This document shows positions 33,514 through 38,678 of a stretch of DNA of 38,678 nt, piece by piece. The stretch is from an uncultured Holophagaceae bacterium (GTDB lineage Bacteria > Acidobacteriota > Holophagae > Holophagales > Holophagaceae): contig CAIPAY010000224.1 in the NCBI GenBank assembly GCA_903863195.1, forward strand, positions 1 to 38,678, read 5' to 3'. Position 1 is the first letter of the stretch. Every line of letters begins with the position of its first letter. A program made the translations under genes and the position numbers. The notes below the pieces were generated by a model, which was not told the DNA's origin, did no database searches, and saw nothing but the letters and a program-made list of their open reading frames with translations.

Positions 33514-34878
33514 ATGAGCCAGGAACCGACTTTCAGAGAGAAGTACGCCTTCCCGGCCAGCTACTGGAACGCCAACCTGACCGAGCTCTTCGAGCGGGCG
33601 GCCTACTACTCCATGGCAAGCTTCATCGTCATCTACCTGGCCCGCCTGGGCCTGGGCGACTACTGGCCCAGCACCCTGAATGGCGTGCTCTGGTTCCTGG
33701 TCTACTTCCTGCCCATCCTAAGCGGCACCATCGCCGACCAGATCGGCTTCCGGCGGAGCCTGCTCCTCGCCTGCGTCCTGCTGGTGTGCGGCTACTTCCT
33801 CATGGGCTACCCCGTGTGGTTCGGCGGCCAGACCCTGGCCCTGCAGGCCGGGAAGGAGGTCACTGCCGGGGCGGGGGTGATGGTGCCCGTGGCTGCGGCA
33901 ATCGTCCTCATAGGCATCGGCGGCTCCTTCGTGAAGCCCTGCATTGCCGGCACCGTCCAGCGCACCCACCTGGGCAAGGCCACCCTGGCCTTCGCCATCT
34001 TCTACATGGTCATCAACGTCGGCAGCGTGTTCGGCCGCCTCACGGCCTTCTTCGTGCGCACCAAGCTGGGCCGCCTCGACACCATCTTCGTCGTGTCCAT
34101 GGTGGCGGCGGTGCTGGCCTTCCTGGTGGTGCTGCTGCGCTACCGGGATCCCGACCCCACCGGGGAGCCCGCCAAGCCCCGCCGCTCCATCCCGGAGGTG
34201 CTGCTCGGCATGGTCAAGGTGCTGGGCAGCGGCCGCTTCGCCATGTTCCTGGTGGTGAGCAGCGGCTTCTACTTCATCTACAACCAGGTCTACAACGTGC
34301 TGCCGCTCTACGTGAAGAAGACGGTGGAGCTGACCCCGGCCATGGACCTCTACACCATGGCGAACCCCATCACCATCGTGCTGTTCCAGCTGCTGATCAC
34401 GAAGCTCTTCGGCAAGCTGCCGCCGATCAAGTCGATCATCGTGGGCACCGTCATCATCGGCCTGTCGATGCTCATCAACGTGGCGCCGCTCTTCATGGCG
34501 GGCGGGGTGACCGCGAAGGTGCTGTTGCCCGTGGGCAGCCTCTTCATCGTCATGACCGTGGCCCTCATTGCCTTTGGCGAGCTCTTCGCCTCCAGCCGCC
34601 TCTACGAGTACATCGGGTCCCTCGCGCCCAAGGGCCAGGAGGGTCTCTTCCTGGGCTACGCCAACCTGCCCATGGCCATCGGCAGCCTCATCGGCGGCCC
34701 CGCGGGCGCCTGGCTGTTCAACGACATCATGTGCAAGGGCGCCGTGAAGCAGGCGGACGGCCTGCTCAAGCTTGATCCCAAGGCAGCGGCCACGGGCTGG
34801 ATCATCTTGACTCTCTTTGGCCTCGGAAGCGCCCTGAGCCTGTGGGTCTACAACCGGTGGCTGCAGAAGCAGGCCTGA
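33514..34878 (+). CDS. POT/PTR-like major facilitator transporter
   Basis: A 454-residue inner-membrane transporter with about twelve helices. NLTELFERAAYYSM contains the ExxERxxYY motif on helix 1 that marks proton-coupled oligopeptide transporters. LSGTIADQIGFRRSLL is the MFS motif-A loop. GIGGSFVKPCIAGTVQRTHLGK corresponds to the POT GxGxxKP region, and FVKP in place of the usual GTGGIKPCV is somewhat divergent. Predicted substrates are di- or tripeptides, with other small molecules possible. GAGG lies about six bases before the ATG. Confidence 0.8.
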   Translation: MSQEPTFREKYAFPASYWNANLTELFERAAYYSMASFIVIYLARLGLGDYWPSTLNGVLWFLVYFLPILSGTIADQIGFRRSLLLACVLLVCGYFLMGYPVWFGGQTLALQAGKEVTAGAGVMVPVAAAIVLIGIGGSFVKPCIAGTVQRTHLGKATLAFAIFYMVINVGSVFGRLTAFFVRTKLGRLDTIFVVSMVAAVLAFLVVLLRYRDPDPTGEPAKPRRSIPEVLLGMVKVLGSGRFAMFLVVSSGFYFIYNQVYNVLPLYVKKTVELTPAMDLYTMANPITIVLFQLLITKLFGKLPPIKSIIVGTVIIGLSMLINVAPLFMAGGVTAKVLLPVGSLFIVMTVALIAFGELFASSRLYEYIGSLAPKGQEGLFLGYANLPMAIGSLIGGPAGAWLFNDIMCKGAVKQADGLLKLDPKAAATGWIILTLFGLGSALSLWVYNRWLQKQA

Positions 34879-34888
34879 CCGGCGCCTC

Positions 34889-34999
34889 TCAACCCCAGCC
34901 GAAGTAGCGGCGCAGGAAGGCTCTCATGTCCATGTAGAGAAACCGCCAGGGGCCTCGGTGCCGACGGCGATCAAGGGGTTCTGAGGGATGGGTGCCCAT
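34889..34999 (-). CDS. Possible small protein, 36 residues
   Basis: A short frame encoding a basic, aromatic peptide: RRRHRGPWRFLYMDMRAFLRRYF precedes a GWG end in pieces. It lies convergent to the transporter gene with 10 bases between the stops. No convincing ribosome site is seen. The Arg/aromatic pattern is unlike random GC-rich frames, but this alone is weak support. Confidence 0.25.
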   Translation of the reverse strand: MGTHPSEPLDRRRHRGPWRFLYMDMRAFLRRYFGWG

Positions 35000-35188
35000 G
35001 GCTGCATTCCAATTCTTGATTTGGATCATCATCTGCTGTTTGCCGGTTGTTGCAAAGATAAAACAATAAAAAAAAGATAATTTTGCTGAATTTCTATGAT
35101 TAAAAATGGCATCGCCACAGCCTTGAATCGCGCAGCGGGGGCGTCGATGCGCCCCCGCCGTCCCGCTCGATCCTGGCGGATCCTTGCC
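35000..35188. other. AT-rich non-coding interval with a terminator-like hairpin
   Basis: Between about 35010 and 35110 the sequence is AT-rich, including an A8 run. At 35135-35158 GCGGGGGCG-TCGATG-CGCCCCCGC forms a perfect nine-base stem about 30 bases after the stop of the secreted repeat-protein gene, fitting its transcript end. No gene is seen. Confidence 0.6.
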
Positions 35189-35554
35189 TCAGAAGTCGGC
35201 GGCCACCCCCAGGGGGGCCAGCCAGAGGTCCATGCCGGTGCTCAGGTAGCTGACGCCTGAGACCAGGCCTGCGACCTGGGGCTGCTGACCGGTGGGGGGC
35301 GCGTCGTCCAGGACGAAGAGGAGGTCGATGCCCGTCGTGAGGCAGGCGGCGGGATCCGCCATCGCAGAACCGGTTTCCGCGGGAGGGACGTTCTGGCTGC
35401 CGGTGAAGACCAGATCCATGCCCGTGGTCAGACAGGCGGGATCCCCGGCGGGAGTGGCCTGGGCGGAGGCGTCGCCGCCCCAGGCCAGCAGGACGGCAAG
35501 GAGGGACGCGGCCACGGCGGCGGGGGCGAAGCGGGAGACGGCGGTGCGGATCAT
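35189..35554 (-). CDS. Small secreted protein with three LxTGxDL repeats
   Basis: A 121-residue protein, not recognised. The signal peptide is IRTAVSRFAPAAVAASLLAVLLAWGGDASAQA in segments. The mature part has three copies of one motif: DPACLTTGMDLVF, DPAACLTTGIDLLF and VSYLSTGMDLWL. The first two include a cysteine, the third a tyrosine. Pro/Gly/Gln-rich linkers separate them. Two cysteines in the oxidising periplasm could form a disulfide. AGGAG six bases before the ATG sets the start. It is preceded by a leader that can fold extensively (35562-35650). Confidence 0.65.
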   Translation of the reverse strand: MIRTAVSRFAPAAVAASLLAVLLAWGGDASAQATPAGDPACLTTGMDLVFTGSQNVPPAETGSAMADPAACLTTGIDLLFVLDDAPPTGQQPQVAGLVSGVSYLSTGMDLWLAPLGVAADF

Positions 35555-35561
35555 GGGAGCT

Positions 35562-35650
35562 CCTGAGGTGGTTGGTTGATACCCAACCTTCGGTCCCCGC
35601 AAGGTGACCGAACAGGTGCGCTTTCAAAATACCGGCTAGGCCACCTCAGG
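35562..35650 (-). ncRNA. Candidate structured 5' leader of the secreted repeat protein
   Basis: CCTGAGGTGG (35562-35571) and CCACCTCAGG (35641-35650) pair perfectly over ten bases and enclose two local hairpins: GGTTGG/CCAACC (35570-35575 with 35583-35588) and TTCGGTC/GACCGAA (35589-35595 with 35606-35612). In the minus-strand RNA the closing stem ends directly at the AGGAG of the downstream gene. The layout of a multi-helix junction next to a ribosome site resembles a riboswitch or leader regulator. It matches no riboswitch consensus that I can recall, including GEMM and TPP. Confidence 0.4.
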
Positions 35651-35659
35651 CACTCGGGC

Positions 35660-38600
35660 TCAGCTCAGGCCCGACTCCCGGAGGGCCCGGCGGTATTCCG
35701 CCCCGCCTCCAATCAGGGCATTGAGCTTCCGGGCCGCGTCCAGGCTCTGGGTGGCCGAGGCCTTGTCGCCTGCCAGCGCGTGCAGGCGGGCCTGCACCAC
35801 CCGAAGGGCAGGGTCCCCCGGATCCAGCCGGATGGCCTGGGCGATGGCGGCCTCGCCCTCCTTCACCGTGCCAAGGTAGGGAAGCTTCCTCCGCTGGGCC
35901 CACTGGCCTCGCACCAGGGCCACCAGGGCGAGGTTCTGGTACCCCCCCGGTTGCGTGGGCTGTGCCTTCACGGCGGGCCGCAGGTAGCGCTCCACCTCCT
36001 TCAGCGCCGCCTCTGGGGAGCGGTCCTGGTGCAGCGCCCAGCGGGCCTCCACCAGGGCCAGCAGCGCGAAGACTTCGTTGAAGGTCACCACCTCCTTGCC
36101 CAGAGAGGCGGCGGCAGAGACCTGGCGACGGGACTCGACGAGCAGGCGGCTGGGATCCCGGTCCTGGATGCAGGCCCAGTAGGCCTGCACCATGAGAACC
36201 TGGCCCTTGAGGCGGAGGAGGGGCTCATTGCCCGGGGCCTTGGCCAGCCCCAGCTCCAGCAGCTCCAGGGCCCGACGGGTCAGGTGGTCCACCTCTCCGT
36301 CCAGGTCCGTGAGCTGATCGGCGGCCTGGTAGAGGGCGTTGGCGGCGTTCTGGAGGATCAGGATGGAATCGGGGGCCGGCTTCACCAGCACCTCCACATC
36401 GGCGGCGGCGCCCATCAGGTCCGGGCGGGGATCCTTGCCGTGGCGCCAGGCCTCGCGGCCCAGCTGCATCTGGAGGTTGACCTTCCAGCTCTGGACGGAG
36501 CTGGGGTTCGCTGTGTCCAGCCGCAGGGCCCGTTCCGCCGAAGCCAGGCCGCTGCGCAGGGCTGGTTCGGGGTCCTTGCCCTCCAGGCTCAGGACCTGGA
36601 ACTCCCGGGTGCGGAGCATGAGCTCAAGCCGGGGCACCCCGGGGTCCTCCGGTATCAGGGCTTCCGCCTGCCGGAGCCGGGCCAGGCCGCGGTCCACCGA
36701 GGTGCGGGCGGGCTGTCCCAGGTTCAAGTGCAGCTGGGCGAGGGAGCCCCAGGCCTCCGCCAGGGAGCTGAGGAAGGCCGGGGTTCCCGGCCGCAGGGCA
36801 TCGGCCTGATCCAGCAACTGGATGGCCTGCTCCAGCAGCTTGCCCCGGGCGGTCCACTCGCCGCCCTGGGGGCTGATTCCCAGCTGGTAGAGGCCGGCCG
36901 CCTTCCTCGCCAGAAGGTCGGGGCTGTCGGGGGTGAGGGTCATGGCCCGCTCGATCCAGCGCGCCGAGGCCTGGATCTCGGTAGTGGGATCGGCCCCGGC
37001 GCTGACCTGCAGGGCGGACCGCTGGACGTGCAGGCGGGCAAGCGCCTCCAGGGGGCGCTGGTCGCTGCGGCCCCAGGCCAGGGCTTGGTCCAGGCACTGC
37101 TGGGCCTGCTCCAGGGCGGCGCGAGCCTCGTCCGCCTTGCCCTCCTCCGCACGGCGCTGGGCCTCGGCGTTCCAGATCTCCCCTTCGAGGGTCCAGGCCT
37201 CGTAGCGCTGGGGGTCCTGCTGGCGGATGCTGCGGGCCTGCGCCCGGGCCTCCTCGAACTGGCGGTGCAGGGTGGCGTGGATGGCCTTGGCCCAGGGGCC
37301 CCGCCAGCCGCCGGGATCCCCCTGGGCGAGGAGGGCGAGGGCAGGGTCGTGGAGGCTGCGGTCCAGCTGGGCCTGCAGGGTCTTGAGGGCCTCGGGGGCC
37401 AGGGTGGCCCGGCCGCGCCGCAGGTCCTGATCGTAGATGCGGATGAGGGCGAGCCCCAGGGAGTCGGCGGCCTGGGGGTTCCGGAACCCCGTGTCCCAGG
37501 CCCGCTGGAAGGCCACCCGGGAGCGGTTCCAGTCCCCCAGCAGCTCCAGGGCGCGGCCCCGGGCGAAGGCGGCTGGCCCGCCCTCCCCGGCGGATGCCTC
37601 GAGGCGCTCGGCATGCTTGCGGACCTGGCTGCGCACAGGGGTGAGGTCGTGGGGCGGCGACAGCTGCTCCTGCCGGATGCGGGCCTCCATGGCCTCGGCC
37701 AGGGCGCCGAGGCGGGCGGCCTCCAGGGACTGGCGGGCGGCGCGGCGGGTGGTCCAGAAGCCGAAGCCCAGGCCCAGGCAGAGGGTGAGCAGGGCGGCCA
37801 CGGAGGCCCGGGCGGCGGTGGGATTGCGGCGGCTCCACTTGAGCAGGCGGTCGAAGGTGGTGGCCCGCCGGGCCTGGATGGGCTCGCCGCGCTGGAACCG
37901 GATCAGGTCCTCGGCGAAGGCCTCGGCGCTGCCGTAGCGCTCTGCCGGGGCCTTCTCCATGGCCTTGGCGACGATCACCTGCAGGTCCCGGGGCGTGTCC
38001 TTCAGAGGGGCCGGGTCTTCCTCCAGGATGCGGCGCAGCAGCTGGGTGCCCTCGTTGGGGCCCGTGGGGAGCCGCGAGGTAGTGGCGTTGGGTCCCAGGT
38101 TGGTGAGGGACCGAAAGGGTGGCTGGCCGGACAGCAGGGCGTAGGCCGTGGCGCCCAGGGCGTAGACGTCCACGCGGAAGTCCAGGGGGCCGGCGCCGAT
38201 CAGCACCTCCGGGGCCATGAAATCCAGGGTCCCCTCCGGCAGCCCCGAGCGGGTGAGGCCGCCGTCCTCATCCCGGGCCAGGCCGAAGTCCGTGACCAGG
38301 GCCCGCGGGGTGCCGTCCTCGGCGGTCTCCCGCAGCACATTGCCCGGCTTCACATCCCGGTGGATGAGGCCCTGGAGGTGGGCGGCGTGGAGGCCCAGGG
38401 CCGTCTGGCGCAGCAGCTCGACCCGCAGGGCTAGGGGCGCGTCCTGGGGGAGATCCGCCAGGGTGCCGCCCTCCACCAGCTGCATGACGATGCAGGGGCG
38501 GCCGCCCAGGGTGCCGACCTCGTGGACGCGGACCACGTGGGGGTGCTCCACGCGGGCCTGGAGGCGGGCCTCCAGCAGCAGGCGCTCGGCCTCGAGGGGA

Positions 38601-38678
38601 TCGGTGCCCCGGACGAACTTGACGGCCACGGCCCGCTCCAGGGAGGCGTCCCAGGCGCGGTGCACCTGGCCCATGCCC
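35660..38678 (-). CDS. Ser/Thr protein kinase with membrane anchor and TPR-like region (5' end outside window)
   Basis: At least 1004 residues are visible; the frame remains open at the right edge, where GMGQVHRAWD is the end of the glycine-rich loop, so only the very N-terminus is missing. Counting from that Met, the ATP lysine is Lys19 (AVKF), the catalytic loop is HRDVKPGN (Asp107), followed by DFGLA at 129-133 and MAPE in the activation segment. A membrane helix (SVAALLTLCLGLGFGFWTT) lies near 270-300. The remaining 700 residues are helical repeats with TPR character (for example AFARGRALELLGDWNRSRVAF). The kinase is cytoplasmic and the repeat part probably periplasmic. This kinase-TM-TPR design is common in Acidobacteriota and Planctomycetes. 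Confidence 0.92.
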   Translation of the reverse strand, partial: GMGQVHRAWDASLERAVAVKFVRGTDPLEAERLLLEARLQARVEHPHVVRVHEVGTLGGRPCIVMQLVEGGTLADLPQDAPLALRVELLRQTALGLHAAHLQGLIHRDVKPGNVLRETAEDGTPRALVTDFGLARDEDGGLTRSGLPEGTLDFMAPEVLIGAGPLDFRVDVYALGATAYALLSGQPPFRSLTNLGPNATTSRLPTGPNEGTQLLRRILEEDPAPLKDTPRDLQVIVAKAMEKAPAERYGSAEAFAEDLIRFQRGEPIQARRATTFDRLLKWSRRNPTAARASVAALLTLCLGLGFGFWTTRRAARQSLEAARLGALAEAMEARIRQEQLSPPHDLTPVRSQVRKHAERLEASAGEGGPAAFARGRALELLGDWNRSRVAFQRAWDTGFRNPQAADSLGLALIRIYDQDLRRGRATLAPEALKTLQAQLDRSLHDPALALLAQGDPGGWRGPWAKAIHATLHRQFEEARAQARSIRQQDPQRYEAWTLEGEIWNAEAQRRAEEGKADEARAALEQAQQCLDQALAWGRSDQRPLEALARLHVQRSALQVSAGADPTTEIQASARWIERAMTLTPDSPDLLARKAAGLYQLGISPQGGEWTARGKLLEQAIQLLDQADALRPGTPAFLSSLAEAWGSLAQLHLNLGQPARTSVDRGLARLRQAEALIPEDPGVPRLELMLRTREFQVLSLEGKDPEPALRSGLASAERALRLDTANPSSVQSWKVNLQMQLGREAWRHGKDPRPDLMGAAADVEVLVKPAPDSILILQNAANALYQAADQLTDLDGEVDHLTRRALELLELGLAKAPGNEPLLRLKGQVLMVQAYWACIQDRDPSRLLVESRRQVSAAASLGKEVVTFNEVFALLALVEARWALHQDRSPEAALKEVERYLRPAVKAQPTQPGGYQNLALVALVRGQWAQRRKLPYLGTVKEGEAAIAQAIRLDPGDPALRVVQARLHALAGDKASATQSLDAARKLNALIGGGAEYRRALRESGLS

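Noticed and set aside
35555..35660. c-di-GMP (GEMM) riboswitch
   Set aside because: GAAA and GCCTA fragments occur but not in the order and spacing of the GEMM consensus, on either strand.
35576..38434. Long open frame opposite the Ser/Thr kinase (about 950 codons)
   Set aside because: Shadow frame; kinase catalytic motifs are clear on the minus strand.

Overview
The window is a GC-rich bacterial chromosome segment with tightly packed genes, mostly clear Shine-Dalgarno sequences and strong third-position GC bias. Flagellar stator genes, a CheZ-like protein, a tungsten aldehyde oxidoreductase cassette, a multiheme cytochrome, a Ser/Thr kinase with a TPR-type C-terminus, and intergenic repeats of the CACAAAG / CACCGATGAA / CACCAAGG type suggest an anaerobic or facultative, motile Acidobacteriota-like organism (Holophaga/Geothrix type). 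That taxonomic placement is inference; no rRNA or marker gene is present. No tRNA, rRNA, CRISPR array, transposase or phage gene was found.

Layout. 1-2638: a deoxyhypusine-synthase-like gene cut by the left edge, divergent from motA-motB. 2639-3156: non-coding repeats. 3157-7190 (minus): a six-gene run, CheZ-like, Lys-rich secreted protein, pfkA, manC, a cupin (detached phosphomannose isomerase type) and a LolA-like protein. 7322-11160 (plus): thiC, a DJ-1/PfpI protein and a dapF homologue in which both catalytic cysteines are serine. 11170-13873 (minus): FKBP isomerase, DUF2752, two TM2-domain paralogues and a PAS protein; the second TM2 gene sits between AT-rich stretches. 14348-18104: M20 peptidase and LysR regulator (minus), divergent from an ALDH7-type dehydrogenase. 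18163-19959: an orphan histidine kinase.

19946-27702 (minus) is the most coherent block. In transcription order it holds a ModE-type DNA-binding protein, tungstate-binding TupA, a 1-pyrroline-5-carboxylate dehydrogenase, TupB, TupC, a four-cluster ferredoxin, a tungsten aldehyde:ferredoxin oxidoreductase and a ThiS/MoaD-like protein ending in GG. Metal import, metal-responsive control, cofactor sulfur chemistry, enzyme and electron acceptor appear to be packaged together. A moeA gene (31271-32497) close by adds cofactor metal insertion.

28055-30106 encodes a cytochrome c with seven CXXCH motifs and one C-terminal CX15CH motif, the signature of the octaheme copper-heme sulfite reductase MccA. 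It converges on a SCO-type copper chaperone gene whose usual copper-ligand histidine appears to be replaced by methionine. The right end has a HepT/MntA-type toxin-antitoxin pair, a POT-like transporter, a small secreted protein with three copies of a (L)xTGxDL motif preceded by a foldable 5' leader, and a Ser/Thr kinase cut by the right edge.
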